From NCBI GenBank assembly GCA_965261105.1, contig CBDHCM010000006.1:3720001-3784000 (forward strand): a DNA stretch of 64,000 nucleotides, given 5' to 3'. The translations under genes and the position numbers were made by a program. Positions 51,504-58,700 of this stretch are shown piece after piece; position 1 is the stretch's first letter, and the number at the start of each line of letters is the position of its first letter. The notes under the pieces were generated by a model. The model had not been told where the DNA came from, made no database searches, and saw only the letters and a program-made list of their open reading frames with translations. This DNA is from Aldehydirespirator sp965261105 (lineage in GTDB: Bacteria; Actinomycetota; Acidimicrobiia; Acidimicrobiales; Aldehydirespiratoraceae).

Positions 51504-51920
51504 ACCAGTGAACCTCGTAGGCGACCGAGGTGACCGCACCCGATCATTCGCAGCCGCGCTCGCCAGCTTCCCATCCGAACGTCAGCGGGCTTCGCGTGTC
51601 ATCGGGCGGTGGCCGGGGCGGCGAGATCCGATCATTCGTCGACGCGCCCGCACACTCGTCGAGCGTCGGGCTGGACGCGCATCCCGGACGGAGGCCTGTT
51701 GGACACACCAAACCCATTCGCCTCACCGCGCACACGCCGGATCTTCCGGGATGGAGGCGGCCCCAATGGTCATCCCGTGGTGCTTGCCGGCGTTCGCAGA
51801 TGGGAGGACTTCGGGTGGTAGCCGGTTGTGTGGGGTCTCTCGGCTTCGAAGGTGTCGCGGTACAATGCCCACGAGCCGGGAGACCGGTCCGGTCGTTGCT
51901 GAGGCAACGGGGGGTCTGCG
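51504..51920. other. ~417-bp stretch without a supported gene
   Basis: Long frames exist on both strands but their translations are Arg/Trp/His-rich with no recognisable pattern and overlap each other. The part near 51,605-51,660 resembles the sequence after the darTG relic near 53,230 (ATCCGATCATTCGTCGACGC against GTCCGATCGTTCGTAGGCGC). The segment probably holds old duplicated debris plus the HEPN-MNT promoter. Confidence 0.45.
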
Positions 51921-52304
51921 ATGGCACAGACGGCGCGAGAGGCTCTGGAGGTGGCGCGCCGGCACCTGGCAAGGGTCGATGACGCGTGGTGGGAGCCGGA
52001 CTGGGCGGACTTGGCCCTGTATGGGTTCTATTGCCTAGAGGCGTGCGTCGTAGCGGCCGCGCTGCACTTGGGGCTGCCGCCGACCAAGAGAACCCACCCC
52101 GCGAAAGTCGAACAGGCCCGGCAACTTGCTGCGGCGTACGGCCTCCCGGACATCGACGATCTGCTGGTCGAACTGAACGACAGGCGCAAGTTCGAAGCCT
52201 ACGGCGACATCGAGTTGCCCGAGGACGAAGATCGCGACGCCCAGGACACAGCCGCCGAGATCCGGGCCTATTTCGAGGCGGTCGAGGCGGTGCTGGGGCC
52301 GTGA
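51921..52304 (+). CDS. HEPN-domain protein of a HEPN-MNT pair
   Basis: 127-aa helical protein of the HEPN type. EALEVARRHLARVDDAWW and YGFYCLEACVVAAALHLGL form the first helices, and the conserved Arg region is ELNDRRKFEAYGDIELPE, comparable with the HEPN R-x4-6-H/Y RNase or partner motif. It overlaps the next gene, a minimal nucleotidyltransferase, by 4 bp (GTGA). In known HEPN-MNT modules the HEPN is the toxin RNase and the MNT inactivates it by AMPylation. Here the RNase His is not obvious, so activity needs testing. Confidence 0.78.
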   Translation: MAQTAREALEVARRHLARVDDAWWEPDWADLALYGFYCLEACVVAAALHLGLPPTKRTHPAKVEQARQLAAAYGLPDIDDLLVELNDRRKFEAYGDIELPEDEDRDAQDTAAEIRAYFEAVEAVLGP

Positions 52305-52966
52305 ACGGCCCGGTGATCACCCAGCGCCCCCATGTGGCGCCGGCCCGTTGGGAAGCCGCCGTGTGCTCGTGGCCCGACGACCAAGTGCGTGGCTGGGCCC
52401 GCGACCTGATGCAGGCTGCGCGCCAGAACGGCACGGTCAACGCCGTGGTAGCCACCGGATCGGCGGTGCGGAACGTGGATCGCAGCGACGACCTGGATCT
52501 CGTGCTCGTCTACCAGGCGGCGAGGCCATCGTTGCCCAGGCCGCCGATCTCGGTCGATCTGCGCTGCTATGACCAAGCCGACGTGTCCGCCCGGCTGACC
52601 GCCGGTCACAGCTACCTGTCGTGGGCGGTGCGCTTCGGGCGGGTCCTGTTTGAGCGGGACCAGTGGTGGAGCAAGTTGCGGGCTGAATGGAACGACCGGC
52701 TGCTGTTGCCGTCGGCCGCGGAGGCCATCGAACGGGCGCAGCGCGCCGAGCACCAGCGCGACGGGCTCGCGGCCGCGGGCGACGACGACGCGGCAGCCGA
52801 ATTGCAGCTCGCGGCGCTGACTCACCGCGCCCGGGCGGCGCTGACCCGCTCGGGTGTCTTCCCGCAGTCGCGCCCGGAGCTCGCAGCCCAACTGCGCCGA
52901 ATCGGCGAGGACGCGCTGGCTGAGCGCCTCGGTGAGGCCCTCGCCCGCAGGAGCCTGTTGTCTTAG
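52301..52966 (+). CDS. MNT-type nucleotidyltransferase, antitoxin partner of HEPN
   Basis: 221-aa protein. The polymerase-beta-fold motif is VATGSAVRNVDRSDDLDLVL (GS...DxD) and a third acidic position follows at SVDLRCYD. The C-terminal half is a helical extension (AIERAQRAEHQRDGLAAAGD). GTG start overlaps the HEPN stop. It probably AMPylates the HEPN toxin and so acts as antitoxin. The length is about twice the minimal MNT. Confidence 0.8.
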   Translation: MNGPVITQRPHVAPARWEAAVCSWPDDQVRGWARDLMQAARQNGTVNAVVATGSAVRNVDRSDDLDLVLVYQAARPSLPRPPISVDLRCYDQADVSARLTAGHSYLSWAVRFGRVLFERDQWWSKLRAEWNDRLLLPSAAEAIERAQRAEHQRDGLAAAGDDDAAAELQLAALTHRARAALTRSGVFPQSRPELAAQLRRIGEDALAERLGEALARRSLLS

Positions 52967-52990
52967 CTGCACAACGATCACTGTAGGGCC

Positions 52991-53220
52991 ACGTGCCTTG
53001 GTCGGTGTTCGTCGGAGCGGCTGCGCGCACCTACGAGGCATGCCGAGAGGCCAAGCACAAACTGAGTGGCGTCGGCATCGAGATCCCTGTCAGGCCCCGC
53101 ACCCGGCTGGTACTTCTGATGGCTGAGTTCATCGATTTTCTCCATCGCGCTACCGCCCCTGGTCTGCGGCCACGGCGGGCTGGACTGGGACGACGTTCGG
53201 TCACTGATCAAGGGGCGTCT
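52991..53220 (+). pseudogene. Relic of a darT-darG module, copy A
   Basis: 52,991-53,119 encodes a tail-like sequence YEACREAKHKLSGVGIEIPV in one frame, then loses frame by one base before the WYF-type end. It is followed by TGATGG and MAEFID, the start of a darG-like gene. After a ~320-bp internal deletion the sequence rejoins darG at its CGHGGLDWDEV-like block (here CGHGGLDWDDV) and stops resembling it near 53,215. The same arrangement is intact for darG at 56,124. This is a degraded duplicate. Confidence 0.75.
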
Positions 53221-53503
53221 GAGCGGCCAGGGTGGCCAGGTCCGATCGTTCGTAGGCGCGCTCGGCGTGGGGCCAGCCGAGAGGCGCTAGGGCCTTGCAG
53301 CCGGGGTCGGCTCTAGTCCGAGACTGGCGCGCAGGTTGTCGAGGGCGTCGGCCGTTTCCTCGAAGTAGTTGGAGTGGGTGACTCTGATGGCTTCTATCGA
53401 GTCAGCACCCAGCAGCACGACCTCCACTCGGGGGTTGTCCCGGTATTGCTCTTCGCACTCGCTGTAGGCCTTGAGTGCTTGAGCAGTGTTGCGGAACTCT
53501 TCG

Positions 53504-55138
53504 CCTGAATCCACCGACGGGTTTGTGGGATCGACGGTTGGGGCCGGTTGGCCGCTGGGCTGGTGCGTGTGTGCGGGCCGGCGCGTTTTGGGGCGTGCGA
53601 GGCTGGTGTGGGGGGCTGGTGCGGGTTGGTGGCGCTGGGGGTGCTTGTTGGCTGCGCCGGGCCGGGGCGGCCGGTCAGATGAGCAGGGGCAGGTTGCGGA
53701 TCCGGTCGAGGGCGGTGGTGAAGGCCGTGGCCCATGGCCAGTTGAGCGGCAGGCGCAGTCTGTGTCGGCCGCTGTGGTTGACGAGGCGGCCGGGCACGGT
53801 GAGGAGCCGGTTGCGGATGGTGGCCGCGACGGTGAGCTGCGCTGTGGGGTGGGCGCGTCCGAGGCGGGCGGTCCAGCGGGCGAGGTTGTGGGCGAGCACG
53901 CAGCAGGCGAGTTGGGCGCCGTTGGCGGGGAACTGTCCTGAGGGGCAGCGGCTGAGCCCGGAGTTCTCTTTGAGGTCGCGAATGGCGAGTTCCACGGTGG
54001 CGTGGCCGCGGTGGTAGGCGTCGGCGGCGACGGTGTCGAGGTCGGCTCGGTCGGTGACGAAGCAGTGGTGGCGCCAGTTGGGCCACAGCTGGGCTTGGGC
54101 GCCGATCAGGCGGGTGCGGCGCACGACGAGCCGCAGCTTGGCCCGCTCGCCGTCGGGGCCGCGGAGCTTGTCACCGCGGCGGCCGGGGTCGATGGTGGTC
54201 TCAGCGACCTGCGCCTGCCCGCCGCGGGTGTAGGCGATCGCCTGCCAGGCGTCGTCGCCGATGGCCGCTACAGCTGCTTTGACCTTGGCGTTCTGTGGGA
54301 TCGTGATCGAGTAGGACGCGTTGTGGGCCCCGATGTCTGCGATCATCCCATAGGAGAAGAACCCCGCGTCGGCGCGCACCGCGACCGCCGCGTCCGGCGC
54401 CAGGCGCCGCACCCGGGCCAGGGCCTCGCGCGCGAAATGCTCGTTGCCGCGCTGCGACGATCCCGACCGCATCGCGGAGTGCAGCACCTCGCCGGTGTCT
54501 GATCGCACCGCCACCAGCGGGTGATAGCCCAACACGCCGGTGTGGCCGTACGCGGCGCCGTGCTTGGCCTTGCCGCACACCTCGCAGATCGTGGAGTCCA
54601 AATCCACGGTCATCTCCGCGGCCGGCGCGGCGCCCACAGACCACGCCCGCATCTGTGCTGACTCCAGAGCCTTGTCGAGCTGGCGCACATGCCCGAACCT
54701 GAACGACCGCAAGAACGACCCCACAGTCGACGGTGCCATCACCCGAAACGGCAGCACCGCCTGCGACGCCGCGGCCCGCAGACGGCCGGTGTCGTCGATG
54801 CAGCGGCCGCCCACCAGCATCGACGCCACCAAAGTCAACACCTTGCGGCCCGCTCCCGAGCCCGCCGAGCCCGGCGGGCGCACCGTCTCGTCGATCAGCG
54901 ACTCCAGCCCAAGGCGATCCATCACCGTGCCCGCCAGCAACAACCCCGCATCGGCCACCAAAGAAGCGTCGTCGAACACTGCCTCCAACCCGTCGATCCC
55001 GCCCGCTATGCTCCTCACAGGAAGTGCCTCCTCACGCAGCTGGAATAACTGTCGTTATTAACAGTATTCTGCCACGTCAGGAGGCCTTTCTGGTGGATGC
55101 TCCAACCCCACAAACCCCACCGCGCCGGTGGATCCAGG
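53504..55138 (-). mobile_element. IS1380-family insertion sequence, copy 2 (complete)
   Basis: 1,635-bp element with terminal inverted repeats CCTGAATCCACCGACG (left) and CCTGGATCCACCGGCG (right, read inward), 14 of 16 bases matching. It is flanked by a 5-bp direct repeat CTTCG at 53,499-53,503 and 55,139-55,143 (a 4-bp reading TTCG is also possible). It carries one transposase gene. The intact ends and target duplication show it inserted as a unit and recently enough to leave the split host gene in frame. Confidence 0.93.
53675..55018 (-). CDS. IS1380-family transposase, copy 2
   Basis: 447-aa DDE transposase nearly identical to copy 1. EMTVDLDSTICEVCGKAKHG (first Asp), AVAVRADAGFFSYGMIADIG (second Asp) and HATVELAIRDLKENSGLSRC (Glu) are intact. 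GTG 55018 follows GGAGGCACTTCCT. It differs from copy 1 by scattered substitutions and one residue deletion near 'AAPAAEM'. Promoter sequence should lie in the ~105-bp left-end region that copy 1 lacks, for example around CTGTTAATAACG. Confidence 0.94.
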   Translation of the reverse strand: MRSIAGGIDGLEAVFDDASLVADAGLLLAGTVMDRLGLESLIDETVRPPGSAGSGAGRKVLTLVASMLVGGRCIDDTGRLRAAASQAVLPFRVMAPSTVGSFLRSFRFGHVRQLDKALESAQMRAWSVGAAPAAEMTVDLDSTICEVCGKAKHGAAYGHTGVLGYHPLVAVRSDTGEVLHSAMRSGSSQRGNEHFAREALARVRRLAPDAAVAVRADAGFFSYGMIADIGAHNASYSITIPQNAKVKAAVAAIGDDAWQAIAYTRGGQAQVAETTIDPGRRGDKLRGPDGERAKLRLVVRRTRLIGAQAQLWPNWRHHCFVTDRADLDTVAADAYHRGHATVELAIRDLKENSGLSRCPSGQFPANGAQLACCVLAHNLARWTARLGRAHPTAQLTVAATIRNRLLTVPGRLVNHSGRHRLRLPLNWPWATAFTTALDRIRNLPLLI

Positions 55139-55188
55139 CTTCGAGGCTGCTCTGCTTCCTTGCGTCATGGTCGAACGCGATGAGGAAA

Positions 55189-55635
55189 TCAACGGTCTTG
55201 CGGGTTGCCATCACTCCTCCCCTTTTCCTTGGTGACGAGACGCTTCCGGATCCAATCCCCGAACTCGTCCTGGCTGACGGTGCCGGCCGCCACTCCCTCG
55301 ATCATCGCGACGGTCTCGTCACGCTCGGGCCCATCGTTTGGCGGTCGTGACCACTCGTACCCGTTGCGGTACACGAACTCAAGCAGGCATGCGTAGCCGA
55401 CGCGCTTGTTGCCGTCGAGTAGAGGATGGCCCTTGATGAGCTGAAACGCCATAGCCGCGGCTTTGTCGGCGAAGTACGGGTAGTACTCGACCTGCCCAAT
55501 GCCAGCATTAGGAGCCGACAGGGCGTGCTCAGCCATGTGCAGCCGCGGCAGGCGCGCGAGTGCCTCGACCTCGATCCCTGTGATCTGCTCCGCGATCAAC
55601 AGGAAGTCAGCGAGGTCGAGGCACTCCACGCTCAT
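55189..55635 (-). CDS. doc: Doc-type Fic toxin
   Basis: 148-aa Fic/Doc-fold protein. The catalytic loop is GHPLLDGNKRVGYACLLEFV (H-x-F/L-x-D-G-N-K-R). EYYPYFADKAAAMAFQLI and LARLPRLHMAEHALSAPN are also Doc-like. Doc phosphorylates EF-Tu and stops translation. ATG 55635 begins 1 bp after the antitoxin stop. It overlaps the start of the IS-split third gene by 23 bp at its own 3' end. All catalytic residues look intact. Confidence 0.9.
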   Translation of the reverse strand: MSVECLDLADFLLIAEQITGIEVEALARLPRLHMAEHALSAPNAGIGQVEYYPYFADKAAAMAFQLIKGHPLLDGNKRVGYACLLEFVYRNGYEWSRPPNDGPERDETVAMIEGVAAGTVSQDEFGDWIRKRLVTKEKGRSDGNPQDR

Positions 55636-55636
55636 G

Positions 55637-55852
55637 TCACTGGGCGAGCCTCTCAAGCACAACGCGCTCCTCGTCGAGGATGCGCTGGAGCCGTGCCTGG
55701 AAGGCAGGGTCGCGCCGTCGCTTCTCGATGTGCTCAGCGATGGCGGCACGGATCGCCTCCGAAGTGGACACGCCGTCAACCCGCGCGACCGCGTCGAGTT
55801 CGGCGGCCTGCTGGGCGTCTTGGCGGATGGTTGTGGTGCGGGTGTCTGTCAT
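55637..55852 (-). CDS. Antitoxin of the Doc module (ribbon-helix-helix)
   Basis: 71-aa protein starting MTDTRTTTIRQDAQQAAELD, with AVARVDGVSTSEAIRAAIAE as the helix-turn of a CopG/RHH-type DNA-binding fold and a basic C-terminal helix (KRRRDPAFQARLQRILDEER). AGGAGG lies 8 bp before ATG 55852. It precedes doc by 1 bp, the usual antitoxin-first order. It probably blocks Doc through its C-terminal helix and represses the operon through the N-terminus. Confidence 0.82.
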   Translation of the reverse strand: MTDTRTTTIRQDAQQAAELDAVARVDGVSTSEAIRAAIAEHIEKRRRDPAFQARLQRILDEERVVLERLAQ

Positions 55853-55949
55853 CGGGTGCCTCCTCCTTGAGCGGTGCCCCATTTTGCACCTACATCTATC
55901 AGTAGGCAATACTCATTGTTGCATGCATACAGAGCATCGGCAACCGTTG

Positions 55950-55971
55950 CTAACGGATCTCCAACGTACGC
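55950..55971 (+). repeat. Direct repeat flanking the 48.2-56.0 kb segment, right copy
   Basis: CTAACGGATCTCCAACGTAC then GC, matching the copy at 48,206-48,228 except for one substitution and one missing base. It lies between the doc operon promoter region and the darT tail relic. Confidence 0.5.
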
Positions 55972-55998
55972 ATGGAAACTGGGCGATATCCGGCACTC

Positions 55999-56124
55999 AG
56001 GTGCCTCGGTCGGCATTCTCACGGAGTGGCCGCGCACGACAAGAGATGCCGACAGGCCGAGCATTCACTGAGTAGCGTCGGCATCGAGATCTCTGCAGTC
56101 CCCAGACCCGGCTGGTACTTCTGA
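55999..56124 (+). pseudogene. C-terminal remnant of darT
   Basis: The frame ending in TGA at 56,122-56,124 reads CRQAEHSLSSVGIEISAVPR then PGWYF-stop, and the stop overlaps the darG ATG (TGATG). An in-frame stop or shift lies upstream and the rest of the ~200-aa ADP-ribosyltransferase is missing. The same tail, less one base, precedes the darG relic at 53,119. The V-x-(x)-P-x-WYF ending and the overlap fit a DarT toxin tail; the identity is inferred. Confidence 0.6.
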
Positions 56125-57206
56125 TGGCTGAGTTCATCGACGCACACGGCAACCTGCTGAAGGCGGACGTCGAGGCGCTTGCGAACTCCGTCAACACGGT
56201 CGGCGTGATGGGCAAGGGGATCGCCCTCCAGTTCAAGAACGCGTTCCCGGCGAACTTCAAGGCTTACGAGGCAGCCTGCAAGAAGCAGGCCGTGAGACTT
56301 GGCGAGGTGTTCGTCTTCGACAACGGCCAGCTCATGCCGCCGCGCTGGATCATCAACTTCCCAACCAAGGGTCATTGGCGCGCCAGGTCCCGCATCCGCG
56401 ACGTTGCCGACGGCCTCGACGATCTTCACGATGTGATCGAGGAGTTGGACATATCCTCCATCGCGCTGCCGCCGCTTGGCTGTGGCCACGGCGGGCTGGA
56501 CTGGGACGAAGTTCGGTCGCTGATCAAGGAGCGCATTTACGACCTCGATGTCGTCGTTCACCTGTACGCCCCAGAGGGCGCGCCCAACGCAGCCGACATG
56601 GTTGTATCGACCCCACGCCCGAAGCTGACTACGAACACGGCGGCGCTCGTGTCGGTGATCGACCAGTACTCGCAGGTGGCGCTGCTCGTCTCGCTTATCG
56701 AGATCCACAAGCTCATGTACTTCCTGCAGGAGGCGGGCGAGGACCTCAGGTTGCAGTATCAGGCGAAGCACTACGGCCCCTACGCCGACAACCTTCGCCA
56801 TGTGCTCAAGTCGCTTGAGGGCCACCATCTCGAAGGCTTCGGTGACGGCTCGAGGAAGGTGCGCGAAGCCGAGCCGATCACCGTGCTTCCAGGTGGAGCC
56901 AGGGAGGCATCCGAGGCCCTCGCAGAGAACCACCAGATCGCCGAGCGCATCCAACGCGTGCTCGAACTGGTCGAGGGCTACGAGTCCGCCTACGGACTCG
57001 AACTGCTCGCCAGCGTTCACTGGAAGGCGGTCCGCGAAGGGGCCATCGATGACCTGAGCGAAGTGACCAAACGAGTCCAGAGTTGGAGCCAGCGCAAGCA
57101 GCGCATGTTCACAGCACAACACATCGAGTCTGCCTGGCAGCGCCTCCACGACCACGGCTGGCTAGCCGACCGCGGCCTAGCGGTCAAGGTCGCAGCTCGC
57201 TCGTAG
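56124..57206 (+). CDS. darG: DarG-type DNA ADP-ribosylglycohydrolase antitoxin (darT missing)
   Basis: 360-aa protein. The N-terminal macrodomain (about 1-155) has NSVNTVGVMGKGIALQFKNA, INFPTKGHWRARSRIRDVAD and LPPLGCGHGGLDWDEVRSLI, the DarG substrate-pocket blocks. The C-terminal half (about 165-355) has the DarG partner-binding type of sequence with KLMYFLQEAGEDLRLQYQAK. DarG removes thymidine-linked ADP-ribose added to DNA by DarT. Here no darT is left upstream apart from its last codons, so it is an orphan antitoxin, perhaps protecting against incoming DarT. The frame is intact over the full family length. Confidence 0.88.
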   Translation: MAEFIDAHGNLLKADVEALANSVNTVGVMGKGIALQFKNAFPANFKAYEAACKKQAVRLGEVFVFDNGQLMPPRWIINFPTKGHWRARSRIRDVADGLDDLHDVIEELDISSIALPPLGCGHGGLDWDEVRSLIKERIYDLDVVVHLYAPEGAPNAADMVVSTPRPKLTTNTAALVSVIDQYSQVALLVSLIEIHKLMYFLQEAGEDLRLQYQAKHYGPYADNLRHVLKSLEGHHLEGFGDGSRKVREAEPITVLPGGAREASEALAENHQIAERIQRVLELVEGYESAYGLELLASVHWKAVREGAIDDLSEVTKRVQSWSQRKQRMFTAQHIESAWQRLHDHGWLADRGLAVKVAARS

Positions 57207-57377
57207 AGGCCCGGCCAGCGGGTGTTCTGCAAGCGCCGTCACCGCTGAGGTATTGCCGTCTGGTGCGGGGACACGCGTCGAGCGAACTCGGCTTGAGCAG
57301 CTCTAGCCGTAAAGTCGGCACGTCCTAGACGTTGGCCGTTCTCAGGTCAGTTCCTTGATATCCGGACTCTGCCCGGA

Positions 57378-57950
57378 CTAGCCCGCGCGCCATCTAGCTC
57401 GCTCGAACCCGGCCCTCTTGACGGAACCGGTCATGTTCAGGCGCCAGTTCAGCATGGAGGAACTCACCCCGAACCGTTCCATCGCTTCCTCGCGCGTGAG
57501 TTGGCCGCGCGCGACAGCCAGAGCCATGGCAGGAGTGACAAGGAGTTCCCCGGCCAGCCAGTCCGCCTCCGCCTCATAGGTCGGATTCCAAATGCGGGAT
57601 CCCGTGATCCCGTCAAGAGCAGGGGTTGGCTCGTGCAACAGCAGCGGATGGGACAACTCATGTGAGAGGTTGCTGTTTTGGCGCGACTTGGAATGTGAGT
57701 CGTTGTGCACGATGACGCGTCGATAACCCTTGAACACTGTGACAGCCGAGAACGCGGCCGATTCCTGCGAGAGCAGGTAAGCAGCATCCGCACTTGCGCC
57801 AGCAAGGTCGCTGAGAGCCACTATCGGGATCTCTAGATGCCGGGCAAGGCGCCACGGGTCCAGGCGATCCAGCGAGTCCAGCCCGAGTTCACGCCTAACT
57901 TCTTCGGCCAGCCGAGCCGCTTCTGCCTTGAAGCCCTTACGCAGAACCAT
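57378..57950 (-). CDS. ImmA/IrrE-family metallopeptidase
   Basis: 190-aa DUF955 (ImmA/IrrE) protein. The zinc site is NLSHELSHPLLLHEP (His97-Glu98-x-x-His101), with the third ligand expected in YEAEADWLAGELL, a strong family match. Members cleave partner Xre repressors after a signal. The Xre gene is directly upstream and overlaps by 14 bp. The pair is divergent from the ubiquitin-like operon and probably controls it. Confidence 0.9.
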   Translation of the reverse strand: MVLRKGFKAEAARLAEEVRRELGLDSLDRLDPWRLARHLEIPIVALSDLAGASADAAYLLSQESAAFSAVTVFKGYRRVIVHNDSHSKSRQNSNLSHELSHPLLLHEPTPALDGITGSRIWNPTYEAEADWLAGELLVTPAMALAVARGQLTREEAMERFGVSSSMLNWRLNMTGSVKRAGFERARWRAG

Positions 57951-58314
57951 CGTCCAGCCCCGGGTCCCTCAGATGCTCATATGCGGCCCGGATTACGCCA
58001 TCGAGAGCGGTTGCTGCCTTCGGAGTCAGGTTTCGATCCGAGCGAAGGTAGGTGGAGATCATCGCCAAGGGCTCAGTCTCGGGCCGCTCGCCTTCGAATC
58101 TGACAAAGTCATCGGTCTGAAGGCCGGACCAAGCCGATAGCGAGGCCAAGCTGTCGAGATCGGGACGCCTGCCCTGAGCCATGCGCGTGAGGGTGGACGC
58201 GCTCACCCCCGACTCCGCTGCCACCTGCTTCCAAGTCAGGTTTCTCGCTTGCCGGACGGCGTCCAGCGCGCCGTAGAGCGCATCTCCATCGAACCAGCCG
58301 ATTCTCGATGACAT
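57937..58314 (-). CDS. Xre-family helix-turn-helix regulator
   Basis: 125-aa protein. The N-terminal HTH reads ALDAVRQARNLTWKQVAAES, then GVSASTLTRMAQGRRPDLDS. The C-terminal part has DDFVRFEGERPETEPLAMIS and a helical tail. ATG 58314 is used; an upstream in-frame reading would overlap the divergent UBL gene. It likely represses the divergent operon by binding the inverted repeat at 58,330-58,397 and is a candidate substrate of ImmA. Confidence 0.88.
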   Translation of the reverse strand: MSSRIGWFDGDALYGALDAVRQARNLTWKQVAAESGVSASTLTRMAQGRRPDLDSLASLSAWSGLQTDDFVRFEGERPETEPLAMISTYLRSDRNLTPKAATALDGVIRAAYEHLRDPGLDDGSA

Positions 58315-58329
58315 TCGTCCTCCCAGGTA

Positions 58330-58397
58330 GTTGCGCACAAGCAACCAGTAGGCTACTCTGCAATCACTCGGTGGCAACCGGCCGCCGGGTGCGCAAC
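58330..58397. promoter_or_regulatory. Divergent promoter region with inverted GTTGCGCAC half-sites
   Basis: GTTGCGCAC at 58,330-58,338 and its exact reverse complement GTGCGCAAC at 58,389-58,397 flank a 50-bp AT-richer centre (CTACTCTGCAATCACTCG). The whole lies in the 102-bp gap between the Xre gene and the UBL gene. One half-site sits just before each start codon, so a regulator bound here could cover both promoters. Confidence 0.6.
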
Positions 58398-58416
58398 TCG
58401 AAAGTGAGGTTAGCCA

Positions 58417-58689
58417 ATGAGTGACGCAGTTACCACAGCGGTGGTGGATACGCCAACGAGGCCCGTCTTCATCACCGTCAACAGGAAGGAAGTCAAGGTC
58501 GACGGCCCCAGGGTCAGCGGTCTGGCCATCAAGCAGGCAGCCATCGAGCAAGGAGTGCCCATCGAACTGGACTTCCAGTTGGCAGTGGTCACGCCCGATG
58601 GCAAGCAGGACATCATCGGCGATGACGACATCGTCGAGGTGACCGACAAGTCGGAGTTCTTCGCCACTGCTGGCGATGACAACTCCTGA
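58417..58689 (+). CDS. Ubiquitin-like protein (Multi_ubiq-type, single domain)
   Basis: 90-aa beta-grasp protein. RPVFITVNRKEVKVDGPRVS is the first hairpin, GLAIKQAAIEQGVPIELDFQ the helix, and LAVVTPDGKQDIIGDDDIVE the later strands, as in prokaryotic multi-ubiquitin domains (PF14452 type). The protein ends FFATAGDDNS, so the last Gly (86) is followed by four residues that the JAB protease encoded downstream could remove. Its stop overlaps the ATG of an E2-like frame (TGATG). First gene of the conjugation operon. Confidence 0.8.
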   Translation: MSDAVTTAVVDTPTRPVFITVNRKEVKVDGPRVSGLAIKQAAIEQGVPIELDFQLAVVTPDGKQDIIGDDDIVEVTDKSEFFATAGDDNS

Positions 58690-58700
58690 TGGAGGCAGCA

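Larger units (their letters stand above)
53287..55211 (-). pseudogene. Third gene of the doc operon, split by IS1380 copy 2
   Basis: The 5' part (55,139-55,211) begins MATRKTVDFLIAFDHDARKQ after a strong GGAGGAGTG site, and the 3' part (53,287-53,498) reads EEFRNTAQALKAYSECEEQY onwards. Removing the IS and one copy of the CTTCG target duplication joins ...SSLEEFRNT... exactly in frame and gives a 94-aa protein. It overlaps the end of doc by 23 bp, so it was the third gene of that operon. Family not recognised; it looks helical and acidic (NYFEETADALDNLRASLGLE). Confidence 0.85.

Noticed and set aside
51493..52038. 181-aa plus-strand protein before HEPN
   Set aside because: Translation is Arg/Trp-rich, overlaps the HEPN gene, has competing frames on both strands and contains duplicated debris.
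55849..56071. Small frames on both strands before darG
   Set aside because: They overlap the doc-operon leader, the direct repeat and the darT tail; none has a good start or a recognisable pattern.
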